A DNA stretch of 64,000 nt, from the NCBI RefSeq assembly GCF_900099645.1, contig NZ_FMTL01000004.1, positions 266,547 to 330,546 of the forward strand. Reading direction: 5' to 3'. The DNA is from Pseudomonas peli (GTDB lineage: Bacteria; Pseudomonadota; Gammaproteobacteria; Pseudomonadales; Pseudomonadaceae). Made by a program: the position numbers and the translations under genes. Below the pieces are notes generated by a model. That model made no database searches, was not told the origin of the DNA, and saw only the letters and a list, made by a program, of their open reading frames with translations. How positions within the stretch are numbered: position 1 is the first letter of the stretch; each line of letters opens with the position of its first letter. Positions 25,948-33,732 of the stretch are shown here, one piece after another.

Positions 25948-27042
25948 TTATTCAGCGGGCAAGTATTCTACAACTTCCAGGTCGAAACCGGATATCGCGT
26001 TGAACTTCATCGGCGAGCTGAGCAAGCGCATCTTGCGCACGCCCAGGTCACGCAGAATCTGTGAGCCGGCACCCACCGTACTGTAGGTCGCCGGGCTGGC
26101 TGACTTGCTTTCTGCACTCTGGCTGCGCTCCAGTTGAGCCAACAGCTCCGGACCATTGATCGGATTGCCCAGCAACAGCACCACACCGCTACCAGACTTG
26201 GCCACTTCGGCCATGGCCGCACGCAAGCTCCACCGTCCAGCCTGCTTGACCATCAGCAAGTCACGTAACGGATCGGCGTTGTGCACGCGCACCAAGGTTG
26301 GGGTCTCGGCGCAGATGGCGCCCAGGGTCAGGGCCATGTGCACGCTGTCATCCAGATCATCGCGGTAGCTGACCAGGTTGAACTGGCCCAGCTCGCTGTC
26401 GATCGTCTGTTCGCTGACACGCTGCACAGTGCGCTCGTGGATCAGCCGGTAGTGGATCAGGTCAGCGATGGTGCCAATCTTCAGGCCGTGCTGCTCAGCA
26501 AACACTTCCAGCTCCGGGCGACGAGCCATGGTGCCGTCGTCGTTCATGATCTCGCAGATCACTCCGCTCGGCTCGAACCCGGCCATGCGCGCCAGGTCAC
26601 AGGCCGCTTCAGTATGCCCGGCACGAGCCAGCACGCCACCAGGCTGAGCCATCAAAGGAAAGATGTGGCCAGGGCTAACGATATCGTCGGCGGTCACATT
26701 CCGCGCCACCGCAGCCTGCACGGTACGCGCACGGTCAGCGGCGGAAATACCGGTCGTCACGCCTTCGGCGGCCTCAATCGACACGGTGAACTTGGTGCCG
26801 AAACCAGAGCCGTTGCGCGGCGCCATCAGCGGCAGCTTGAGCAGCTCGCAGCGCTCACGGGTCATGGGCATACAGATCAGGCCGCGAGCGAAGCGGGCCA
26901 TGAAGTTAATGTGCTCGGCGGTAACGCATTCCGAGGCGATGATGATGTCGCCTTCGTTCTCACGATCCTCGTCATCCATCAGGATGACCATCTTGCCGGC
27001 GCGGATGTCTTCGATCAGTTCTGCTGCAGTATTCAAGGCCAT
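25948..27042 (-). CDS. ribBA: 3,4-dihydroxy-2-butanone 4-phosphate synthase with degenerate C-terminal RibA-like domain
   Basis: Residues about 1-205 form an intact RibB domain, which makes 3,4-dihydroxybutanone 4-phosphate from ribulose 5-phosphate. Its motifs are MDDEDRENEGD, FMARFARGLICMPM and RAGHTEAACDLARMAGFEPSG. The C-terminal part resembles GTP cyclohydrolase II in fold length. It lacks the zinc cysteines (C-DCG), has no RQEGRG active-site motif, and so should be inactive. This variant, called RibBX, is known in Proteobacteria. A separate, complete ribA at 21158-21778 supplies the cyclohydrolase activity. The 364 residues match PAO1 RibB. Confidence 0.95.
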   Translation of the reverse strand: MALNTAAELIEDIRAGKMVILMDDEDRENEGDIIIASECVTAEHINFMARFARGLICMPMTRERCELLKLPLMAPRNGSGFGTKFTVSIEAAEGVTTGISAADRARTVQAAVARNVTADDIVSPGHIFPLMAQPGGVLARAGHTEAACDLARMAGFEPSGVICEIMNDDGTMARRPELEVFAEQHGLKIGTIADLIHYRLIHERTVQRVSEQTIDSELGQFNLVSYRDDLDDSVHMALTLGAICAETPTLVRVHNADPLRDLLMVKQAGRWSLRAAMAEVAKSGSGVVLLLGNPINGPELLAQLERSQSAESKSASPATYSTVGAGSQILRDLGVRKMRLLSSPMKFNAISGFDLEVVEYLPAE

Positions 27043-27052
27043 GCGGGCGATC

Positions 27053-27715
27053 TCACTTATTCAGGTAGCCGTGTTCGGCAAGAAAACTGGCGGTCAGGCC
27101 CGAGGCGGCAGGTTCAGCGGCTTTGTCACCGAGCAACAGGCGCTCCAGGTAACGCGCAAGCAGATCCACTTCGAGGTTGACCTGACGGCCAGGGCGGTAG
27201 TCGAGCATGATGGTTTCGGCCAGGGTGTGCGGCACGATGGTCAGCTCAAATTCGGCGCCGTTGACCGCATTGACGGTCAGGCTCGTGCCGTCGACGGTGA
27301 TCGAGCCTTTGTGGGCAATGTACTTGGCCAGTTCGCGTGGTGCACGAATGGTGAATTGCCACGCCCGGGCATTTTCCGCCATCGAGACGATCTCACCGAC
27401 ACCATCAATATGCCCACTGACCAAGTGACCACCCAAGCGACTGGTGGGTGTCAGGGCCTTTTCCAGGTTGACCTTGCTACCGGCCTTGAAGTCGATAAAC
27501 GCGGTACGAGCCAAGGTTTCGCGGCTGACATCAGCCCAAAAACCATCGCCGGGCAACTCAACTGCAGTCAGGCACACGCCGTTGACCGCAATGCTGTCGC
27601 CCAGCTTGACGTCTGCAAGGTCAAGCTTGCCGGTTTCCACATACACCCGCACATCGCCACCCTTAGGTGTCAGGGCACGGATACTGCCAATAGCTTCGAT
27701 TATGCCGGTAAACAT
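27053..27715 (-). CDS. ribE: Riboflavin synthase alpha chain
   Basis: Dismutates two lumazines to riboflavin and pyrimidinedione. 220 residues from the ATG at 27715 (MFTGIIEAIGSI), preceded by GGGGGTGG. The two homologous lumazine-binding barrels are visible, each starting with a conserved block and including LVSGHIDGVGEI and GSITVDGTSLTVNAV. The gene is also called ribC. It is the first gene after the FMN riboswitch and precedes ribBA by 10 nt. Confidence 0.96.
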   Translation of the reverse strand: MFTGIIEAIGSIRALTPKGGDVRVYVETGKLDLADVKLGDSIAVNGVCLTAVELPGDGFWADVSRETLARTAFIDFKAGSKVNLEKALTPTSRLGGHLVSGHIDGVGEIVSMAENARAWQFTIRAPRELAKYIAHKGSITVDGTSLTVNAVNGAEFELTIVPHTLAETIMLDYRPGRQVNLEVDLLARYLERLLLGDKAAEPAASGLTASFLAEHGYLNK

Positions 27716-27806
27716 GCCACCCCCTGTATCGCAGCCACAGCAAAGCACTGGCGCACAACGCCAGTAGCCTGAGGCTTGGAATAAAAATCAGACATCTAGA
27801 CCAACT

Positions 27807-27826
27807 CCTGTTTTATAAAAAACAGG
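27807..27826 (-). other. Perfect inverted repeat downstream of the FMN riboswitch
   Basis: On the minus strand CCTGTTTT-TTAT-AAAACAGG forms an 8 bp stem with a 4 nt loop. It lies between the riboswitch and ribE, about 90 nt before the ribE start. No T-run follows it. It may be part of the riboswitch expression platform. Confidence 0.5.
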
Positions 27827-27885
27827 GCGTGATTGATCGATAGGGATTTCGAGGCACGCCTGAACGCGCCTTCTTGAGGCAATCC

Positions 27886-28040
27886 CGCTCTCTCTTTATC
27901 CGGACTTTAACCGTCGGCCCCGGAATCACACCGGGTCTGCTGACCTTGCCAAGCGGTTTACGCCACCGGGCAAGCGCTCGCGGGCTAGGCTGTGCAGCCA
28001 TTACCGCCGGTGGGGAATTACACCCCGCCCTGAGAACGTT
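27886..28040 (-). ncRNA. FMN riboswitch (RFN element)
   Basis: Conserved order on the minus strand: TCAGGGCGGGGTG, AATTCCCCACCGGCGGTAA, AGCCCGCGAGCGC, GGTCAGCAGA, CCGGTGTGATTCCGGGGCC, GACGGTTAAAGTCCGGAT, then GAGAGAG. It lies between ribD and ribE in a 426 nt gap with no other gene. It therefore controls ribE and the genes after it, not ribD or nrdR. Confidence 0.96.
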
Positions 28041-28141
28041 ACGGCCGCTTGCGCAGCCGAGACGCGTTTTACCACATATTGCACGCGCCCTGCACCGGCA
28101 AACGACCGTCTGAATGGCGGGCCATTGCGGATAACGGCTGG

Positions 28142-29260
28142 TTAAACAACCGGCTGTGGCACCGCGATAATCCGCCAATCATCACCGACTGCGCGCATCT
28201 CAACAATTTTCAACGCTGGCGCATCGGCCATTCGCGCCAACGGCAGATCAAGCAGTGGCCGCGCGCTGGACCCCAGCAGCTTGGGCGCGACAAACAGCTG
28301 GTACTCATCCACCAGGCCCAGACGGGCAAACGCCCCGGCCAACCGCGGCCCGGCTTCCACCAGCACTTCGTTGGCACCACGATTGGCCAGCTCGACCAGC
28401 AGACGACGCAGGTCAACATGCCCGTTGCTACCGGGTACGGCCAATAGTTCGTGTCCATCGTCCAGATAGCGATCACGCGCCGAAGCCGCTGCGCACGTCG
28501 CCACCAGCGCCGCGCCAGCCTGAAAGAACGGCACGCTCAGCGGTACCCGCAGGCGTCCATCAACCAGCACCCGCAGGGGTGGCCGCGCCTGCGCCAGCGC
28601 ACTCAACTCTGCCCCAAGGCCCAGCTCGTCAGGGCGTACCGTCAGCCGGGCATCATCGGCCAGCACCGTGTCGGCGCCGGTCAACACCACACTGGCGCGC
28701 GCGCGCAGCCGCTGAACCGCCGCTCGGGCGGCGGGCCCGGTGATCCACTGGCTTTCACCACTGGCCATGGCGGTGCGCCCGTCCAGGCTCATGGCCAGCT
28801 TGACCCGCACAAACGGCAAGCCCTTCTCCATCCGTTTGATAAAGCCGGCATTCAGCGCCCGTGCCTCGGTTTCCAGCACGCCGCTCTGCACGGCGATACC
28901 GGCATGCATCAAGCGCAGCAGACCATCACCACCGACTTGTGGATTGGGATCCTGCATAGCCGCCACCACACGGGCAACGCCGGCATTGATCAAGGCATCG
29001 GCACATGGCGGTGTACGCCCATGGTGGCTGCAGGGTTCCAGCGTGACGTAGGCCGTTGCGCCACGAGCCTTGTCGCCTGCCTGACGCAGCGCGTGCACTT
29101 CCGCATGCGGTTCACCGGCTCGGGCATGCCAGCCTTCGCCGACGATACGCCCGTCACGCACGATCACGCAGCCCACGCGCGGATTAGGGTGAGTGGAGTA
29201 CAGGCCTTTACGGGCCAGCTCCAGCGCGCGCGCCATAAAGGCGTGATCTGAATTCATCAT
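28142..29260 (-). CDS. ribD: Bifunctional riboflavin deaminase/reductase
   Basis: Carries out the second and third steps of riboflavin synthesis. The N-terminal deaminase domain (residues about 1-145) has the zinc motifs HAEVHAL and PCSHHGRTPPC. The C-terminal reductase domain (about 150-370) uses NADPH. 372 residues from ATG 29260. TTG 29263 and ATG 29257 are in-frame alternatives. The chosen ATG overlaps the nrdR stop by 1 nt (TGATG). Confidence 0.97.
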   Translation of the reverse strand: MMNSDHAFMARALELARKGLYSTHPNPRVGCVIVRDGRIVGEGWHARAGEPHAEVHALRQAGDKARGATAYVTLEPCSHHGRTPPCADALINAGVARVVAAMQDPNPQVGGDGLLRLMHAGIAVQSGVLETEARALNAGFIKRMEKGLPFVRVKLAMSLDGRTAMASGESQWITGPAARAAVQRLRARASVVLTGADTVLADDARLTVRPDELGLGAELSALAQARPPLRVLVDGRLRVPLSVPFFQAGAALVATCAAASARDRYLDDGHELLAVPGSNGHVDLRRLLVELANRGANEVLVEAGPRLAGAFARLGLVDEYQLFVAPKLLGSSARPLLDLPLARMADAPALKIVEMRAVGDDWRIIAVPQPVV

Positions 29261-29724
29261 CAACCTTTAATAGGCTCGCGGGACAGTCGATCGATTTCCT
29301 CGCGGAACTCGTTAAGGTCTTGAAAACGTTTGTACACCGAGGCAAAGCGGATATAAGCCACTTCATCGAGTTTCTGCAGTTCGCCCATCACCAGCTCACC
29401 CAGAACCAGCGATTTGATCTCGCGTTCGCCAGTGGCGCGCAGCTTGTGCTTGATGTGGGCAATTGCGGCTTCGAGGCGCTCGATACTCACCGGGCGCTTC
29501 TCCAGCGCACGCTGCATGCCGGCACGCAGCTTGTCTTCATCGAAGGGCTGGCGGCTGCCGTCCTGCTTGATCAGACGGGGCATCACCAGCTCAGCGGTTT
29601 CAAAGGTGGTGAAACGCTCTTCACAGGCCAAGCATTCACGCCGACGACGCACCTGCTCGCCCTCGGCAACCAGGCGCGAGTCGATCACTTTGGTGTCATT
29701 GGCACCGCAGAAGGGACAGTGCAT
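29260..29724 (-). CDS. nrdR: Transcriptional repressor NrdR
   Basis: Zinc-ribbon and ATP-cone repressor of ribonucleotide reductase operons. 154 residues from ATG 29724 (MHCPFCG). The longer frame upstream is not a valid start. The four zinc cysteines are in CPFCG and CLACEERF. The ATP-cone spans about residues 48-138. No NrdR-box pair is visible upstream of it here. It heads the nrdR-ribD unit. Confidence 0.97.
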   Translation of the reverse strand: MHCPFCGANDTKVIDSRLVAEGEQVRRRRECLACEERFTTFETAELVMPRLIKQDGSRQPFDEDKLRAGMQRALEKRPVSIERLEAAIAHIKHKLRATGEREIKSLVLGELVMGELQKLDEVAYIRFASVYKRFQDLNEFREEIDRLSREPIKG

Positions 29725-29840
29725 AAATAAGGCCAGCCTTAGAACTAAGGTAGCCATGGTAGCGCATCCCGCAGGCAAGACAAGCCGAGGGGTTTGCGGT
29801 ATACAGGCGCCCATGTAAACCAGCGCAGTTGAGACCTTCC

Positions 29841-30296
29841 ATGAAAGCCACCACGCCGTTACAACCGCTGATTCTCGTAAGCCTGATCGCTTTGTTGACG
29901 GCCTGTGCCAGCGACAGCCCGCCGCCCGCAAAAACCACCGTGCAGACGCCGACGCCTACACCGGTCGAAGCCAAGCCTCTGCCTGCTTATCAACGCGAGC
30001 TGAGCGGCAGTCTGTTGAATGTGCCCAATGAAGCGGATGTCGAGCTGGCCCTGCTGGCGGTCGATCAACGCGGCCGGCCACAAACGCTGCTGGGCAATAT
30101 CCAACTGCGCGGTACCGGCAACCCGCTGGCGTTTCGCTTGCCGTTCAACCCGGAAACCTTCAATAAACACAGCCGTATCGAGCTGCATGGCCGCGCCAAT
30201 CAGGCTGGCCGGCTGATTCTTCGCCTGCCCGAGCAACCGATTGCTCGCGGCGAAACCCAGAACCTCGGGGAGTTGCGCCTGGTACCTGCGCCATGA
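29841..30296 (+). CDS. YbaY-type lipoprotein
   Basis: Predicted outer-membrane or periplasmic lipoprotein. The signal peptide ends in the lipobox LLTACAS. A Pro/Thr-rich linker follows, then a YbaY/YscW-like beta-sandwich domain (about residues 55-150). ATG 29841 was chosen over ATG 29829 because MKATTP gives a cleaner signal sequence. The gene is divergent from nrdR and overlaps the next gene (ATGA). Function unknown. Confidence 0.85.
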   Translation: MKATTPLQPLILVSLIALLTACASDSPPPAKTTVQTPTPTPVEAKPLPAYQRELSGSLLNVPNEADVELALLAVDQRGRPQTLLGNIQLRGTGNPLAFRLPFNPETFNKHSRIELHGRANQAGRLILRLPEQPIARGETQNLGELRLVPAP

Positions 30297-30949
30297 CAGC
30301 ACCGGCCGCCCTGCAGGCTGCGCTCAGCGAACTGCTGGGTGACGCCCAGCTCAGCGCGCAAACCCTGCCCGGCACGGAGATCAAGCTGTGGCTGATCGAC
30401 CCGGCGAACATGGACCGCTGCTTCAGCCCGGAAGAAACCCGCCTGATCCTCGAAGAACCGCCCTACTGGTGCTTCTGCTGGGCCAGCGGGCTGGTCCTGG
30501 CGCGCTGGCTGGCCGAGCACCCTGAGTGGGTGCGCGGCAAGCGCGTGCTGGATTTCGGTGCGGGCTCCGGTGTGGCGGCGATTGCTGCTGCCAAAGCCGG
30601 CGCGCTGGAAGTAGTGGCCTGTGACCTTGATCCATTAGCGCTTGCATCCTGTCAGGCGAATGCCGCACTCAATAATGTGCAGCTGAGCTACTCCGCAGAC
30701 TTTTTTGCCGAGGCTGACCGCTTCGACCTGATTATCGTCGCCGACGTGCTCTACGACCGCGCCAACCTGCCGCTGCTCGACCAGTTCCTCAGTCGTGGAC
30801 GTGAAGCGCTGGTGGCAGATTCACGCGTGCGCGACTTTCAGCACCCGCTGTACCAGCGCCTAGGCATACTCGAAGCCTGCACCTGGCCGGACCTGGCCGA
30901 GCCGGCTGAGTTTCGTCATGTCAGCCTGTACCACGCCGAACGCAGCTAG
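30293..30949 (+). CDS. Class I SAM-dependent methyltransferase (ETFB lysine methyltransferase-like)
   Basis: The product has 218 residues. Motif I is VLDFGAGSGVAAIAAAKAG, the acidic ribose-binding position lies in VVACDLDPLAL, and VADVLYDR is the motif IV-like segment. The fold and sequence resemble METTL20/ETFBKMT and PrmA-type protein lysine methyltransferases. A protein substrate is inferred from that. The start overlaps the lipoprotein stop by 4 nt. Confidence 0.82.
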   Translation: MTAPAALQAALSELLGDAQLSAQTLPGTEIKLWLIDPANMDRCFSPEETRLILEEPPYWCFCWASGLVLARWLAEHPEWVRGKRVLDFGAGSGVAAIAAAKAGALEVVACDLDPLALASCQANAALNNVQLSYSADFFAEADRFDLIIVADVLYDRANLPLLDQFLSRGREALVADSRVRDFQHPLYQRLGILEACTWPDLAEPAEFRHVSLYHAERS

Positions 30950-31020
30950 CAGCCCTTGTATCCGCCAGCCCTAGCCCGCATTTATAGTCCATCCCATTTT
31001 TCGCATCGCCGAGACCGATC

Positions 31021-31893
31021 ATGAGCACGTCCCCTTACATCGTTGATATCGCAGGCAGCGCCAGCTTCGAACAGCTGGTGATCGAGAACTCCTTCCAGAA
31101 GCCGGTGCTGGTGGATTTCTGGGCGGAATGGTGCGCGCCCTGCAAGGCACTGATGCCGCTGCTGGCGAAGATCACCGAGGAATATAACGGCGAGCTGCTG
31201 CTGGCCAAGGTCAACTGCGATATCGAGCAGGACATCGTTGCCCGCTTCGGCATCCGCAGCCTACCGACCGTGGTGCTGTTCAAGAATGGCCAGCCGGTCG
31301 ACGGCTTTGCGGGCGCGCAACCAGAGTCGGCGATTCGCGAAATGCTCAAGCCTCACGTCGCCGAACCGGCACCAGCCGCCGCTGACCCAATGGAAGCCGC
31401 GCAGGCGTTGTTTAACGAAGGCCGCTTTGCCGATGCCGAAGCGGTGCTCAAAGTGCTGCTGACGGAAAACAATGAACACGCGGCCGCGCTGATTCTCTAT
31501 GCACGCTGCCTGGCTGAGCGCGGCGAGCTGGGTGAGGCCGAAGCCGTGCTGGGTGCGGTAAAAGGCGATGAACACAAACAGGCCCTGGCCGGTGCCCGCG
31601 CGCAGCTGACTTTCCTGCGTCAGGCCAGTGAGCTGCCAGATGTGGCCAGCCTGAAAACTCGTTTAGCGCAAAATGCAGACGACGATGAAGCCAGCTACCA
31701 GTTAGCGATTCAACAACTGGCGCGCCAGCACTACGAACCAGCGCTGGACGCCCTGCTGATGCTGTTTATTCGCAACCGCAGCTACGCCGACGGCCTGCCG
31801 CACAAGACCCTGTTGCAGGTCTTCGACCTGCTGGGCAATGACCATCCTCTGGTCACCGCTTACCGGCGCAAGCTGTACCAAGCAATTTACTAA
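31021..31893 (+). CDS. Thioredoxin-TPR chaperone (CnoX/YbbN-like)
   Basis: The product has 290 residues. The N-terminal thioredoxin domain (about 1-115) has an active-site CxxC (WCAPCK, Cys38 and Cys41), and TPR repeats occupy residues about 125-285. This is the architecture of CnoX, a redox-regulated holdase that passes substrates to GroEL. E. coli CnoX lacks CxxC. This copy keeps it and so could be a genuine oxidoreductase too. Function by homology only. Confidence 0.88.
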   Translation: MSTSPYIVDIAGSASFEQLVIENSFQKPVLVDFWAEWCAPCKALMPLLAKITEEYNGELLLAKVNCDIEQDIVARFGIRSLPTVVLFKNGQPVDGFAGAQPESAIREMLKPHVAEPAPAAADPMEAAQALFNEGRFADAEAVLKVLLTENNEHAAALILYARCLAERGELGEAEAVLGAVKGDEHKQALAGARAQLTFLRQASELPDVASLKTRLAQNADDDEASYQLAIQQLARQHYEPALDALLMLFIRNRSYADGLPHKTLLQVFDLLGNDHPLVTAYRRKLYQAIY

Positions 31894-31903
31894 TTTCTAC
31901 CCG

Positions 31904-31927
31904 CGTCGATGGGTAACCCCATCGACG
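31904..31927. terminator. Perfect hairpin between convergent genes
   Basis: CGTCGATGGG-TAAC-CCCATCGACG, a 10 bp perfect stem, lies between the ends of the thioredoxin gene and the minus-strand gene at 31932. No T-tract follows on either strand, so it may stabilise 3' ends or act with Rho. Confidence 0.5.
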
Positions 31928-31931
31928 TGAC

Positions 31932-32270
31932 CTAGCCCACCCAGTGGTAAATCGGCGCATCGACGCCGGTTTCAACGCGCGCCTGTGCGCAATGGCGCAG
32001 CCGCACCAGCAGGCGTTTGCCCGCTGCCTCACCACCCGCCAGCCCAGCCAATTGCCCGAGCAGCTGCGGCCCGTCGATCTGCCCCGCCTGGCGCAGCAAC
32101 TCCAGCGTGGTTTGCCACAGCGCATCATTGGCCACAGGCGCGACAGCGGCTGCGGGGGCTGCAGGCGGCTCAAGGCTTACGTGCTGAGCCAGCTGCGCCC
32201 AGTCCTGCGCATCCAGCTCAACCGTAAGGTCCACCGGCCAGGCGCCGATCTGCCCACGAATTCGCACCAT
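31932..32270 (-). CDS. Conserved hypothetical protein
   Basis: The product has about 112 residues from the ATG at 32270 (GAGGGC upstream). The longer frame to 32330 is less likely. Contains VRIRGQIGAWPVDLTVELDA and a C-terminal segment RVETGVDAPIYHWVG, with an Ala/Pro-rich middle. I recognise no domain. A gene at the corresponding position is conserved in pseudomonads between the thioredoxin and zinc operon. Confidence 0.65.
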   Translation of the reverse strand: MVRIRGQIGAWPVDLTVELDAQDWAQLAQHVSLEPPAAPAAAVAPVANDALWQTTLELLRQAGQIDGPQLLGQLAGLAGGEAAGKRLLVRLRHCAQARVETGVDAPIYHWVG

Positions 32271-32353
32271 CACTCTGCCCTCAGCTAATAAGCGGCCATG
32301 CTCCCACGTCCGCTGCAGGCCGCCAAGCAAGGCTGGCCATGAACGTTAAAAAA

Positions 32354-32370
32354 TTGTTATAACGTAACAA
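32354..32370 (+). promoter_or_regulatory. Zur box
   Basis: TTGTTATAACGTAACAA matches the gammaproteobacterial Zur consensus TGTTATAATATAACA at 13 of 15 positions. It lies 26 nt before the ATG of the histidine-rich protein gene, where it can cover the promoter. The corresponding P. aeruginosa operon is zinc-responsive. Confidence 0.8.
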
Positions 32371-32396
32371 GCATTAACTTCTGATCGGAGATCACC

Positions 32397-32972
32397 ATGC
32401 GCCGCCTGCTACTTGCCCTGCCGTTTGCCTTACTGCCCCTGGCCGCCCTCGCGGCCGAACACAGCCATGAACATGACCACGCGCATGATCACGCCGAGCA
32501 CAGCAGCCTGGACGCTCACGAGCACGGCGCCGCGCAACTCAACGTGGTACTCGACGGCAAGGTGCTGGAGCTGCAACTGGAAAGCCCGGCAATGAACCTG
32601 GTGGGCTTCGAGCATGCTGCCAAGAGCGACGCCGACAAAGCCAAGGTTGCCGCCGCACGCAGCCAGCTGGAACAACCGCAGCCGCTGTTCGGCCTGAACG
32701 CGGGCGATTGCCAGATCAGCAAGCAGGAGCTGGAAAGCCCGCTGTTTGCTGAGCATAAGCACGAAGAACACCACGACCATGACAGCGAGCACAGTGATAT
32801 CCACGCGCACTACACACTCGACTGCCAGAAGCCTGAAGAATTGAAACAACTTAACCTCGGCGAACTGTTCAAGCGCTTCCCCGCCACAGAGAAAATTCAG
32901 GTACAACTGATCGGCCCGAATGGCCAGCAGGGCATGGAGCTGACGCCCGCGCAGCCGACCCTGAGTTTCTAA
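32397..32972 (+). CDS. Histidine-rich periplasmic zinc-binding protein (DUF2796)
   Basis: The product has 191 residues, with a signal peptide (ending LAALAA). The mature N-terminus is rich in His (HSHEHDHAHDHAEH) and a second His cluster (HKHEEHHDHDSEHSDIHAH) lies near residues 121-139. This resembles a periplasmic metallochaperone. GGAG precedes the ATG. First gene of the four-gene zinc operon; its product probably donates Zn to the transporter or is itself a Zn store. Confidence 0.85.
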   Translation: MRRLLLALPFALLPLAALAAEHSHEHDHAHDHAEHSSLDAHEHGAAQLNVVLDGKVLELQLESPAMNLVGFEHAAKSDADKAKVAAARSQLEQPQPLFGLNAGDCQISKQELESPLFAEHKHEEHHDHDSEHSDIHAHYTLDCQKPEELKQLNLGELFKRFPATEKIQVQLIGPNGQQGMELTPAQPTLSF

Positions 32973-33019
32973 CCACCTTTTTGCAGCAGAACGGCCGGGG
33001 TAACCCGGCCGCTTACTTT

Positions 33020-33730
33020 ATGAGCTCAGCCCTTATCCACCTGTCCAACCTCGGCTTTGCCTGGCCCGGCCAGCCTGAGCTGCTGGACATCGCCGCGTTC
33101 ACCCTGCAACGCGGCGAAAGCCTGTTTCTCAAAGGCCCCAGCGGTAGCGGCAAGACCACCTTGCTCGGCCTGCTCGGCGGTGTACAGAAACCTAATCGCG
33201 GCAGCATCCAGCTGCTTGAGCAGGACTTAAGTACACTGTCCGCCAGCGCTCGCGACCGTTTCCGGGTCGATCACACCGGCTACATCTTCCAGCAATTCAA
33301 CCTGCTGCCGTTTCTCTCGGTGCGCGAGAACGTCGAGCTGCCCTGCCATTTCTCCAAGCTGCGCGCCAGCCGCGCTGTGCAGCGCCATGGCAGCGTGGCC
33401 AAGGCCACCAACGCCCTGCTCGCCCACCTTGGGTTACACCAGCATGAGCTGCTGCAACGCCGCGCAGGTGATCTGTCGATCGGCCAGCAGCAGCGCGTCG
33501 CCGCTGCCCGTGCGCTGATCGGTCAGCCGGAACTGGTGATCGCCGACGAACCCACCTCGGCGCTGGATGCCGATGCCCGCGAAGCCTTTCTCGAACTGCT
33601 GTTCGCCGAATGCCGCGAGGCTGGCTCCAGCCTGCTATTTGTCAGCCACGACCAGAGCCTGGCACGGCTGTTTGACCGCAGCCTGTCGCTAGCCGAGCTG
33701 AACAAAGCCACCCGCTTGGCGGAGATTTAA
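33020..33730 (+). CDS. ABC transporter ATPase of the zinc-responsive operon
   Basis: The product has 236 residues. Walker A is GPSGSGKTT, the Q-loop region is FQQFNLLPF, the signature is DLSIGQQQR (a variant of LSGGQ) and Walker B is LVIADEPTSALD. It belongs to the LolD/MacB-type ATPase group, partner of the FtsX-like permease that follows. ATG 33020 was chosen because the longer frame adds sequence that is not conserved. It lies 47 nt after the His-rich gene. Confidence 0.92.
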   Translation: MSSALIHLSNLGFAWPGQPELLDIAAFTLQRGESLFLKGPSGSGKTTLLGLLGGVQKPNRGSIQLLEQDLSTLSASARDRFRVDHTGYIFQQFNLLPFLSVRENVELPCHFSKLRASRAVQRHGSVAKATNALLAHLGLHQHELLQRRAGDLSIGQQQRVAAARALIGQPELVIADEPTSALDADAREAFLELLFAECREAGSSLLFVSHDQSLARLFDRSLSLAELNKATRLAEI

Positions 33731-33732
33731 CG

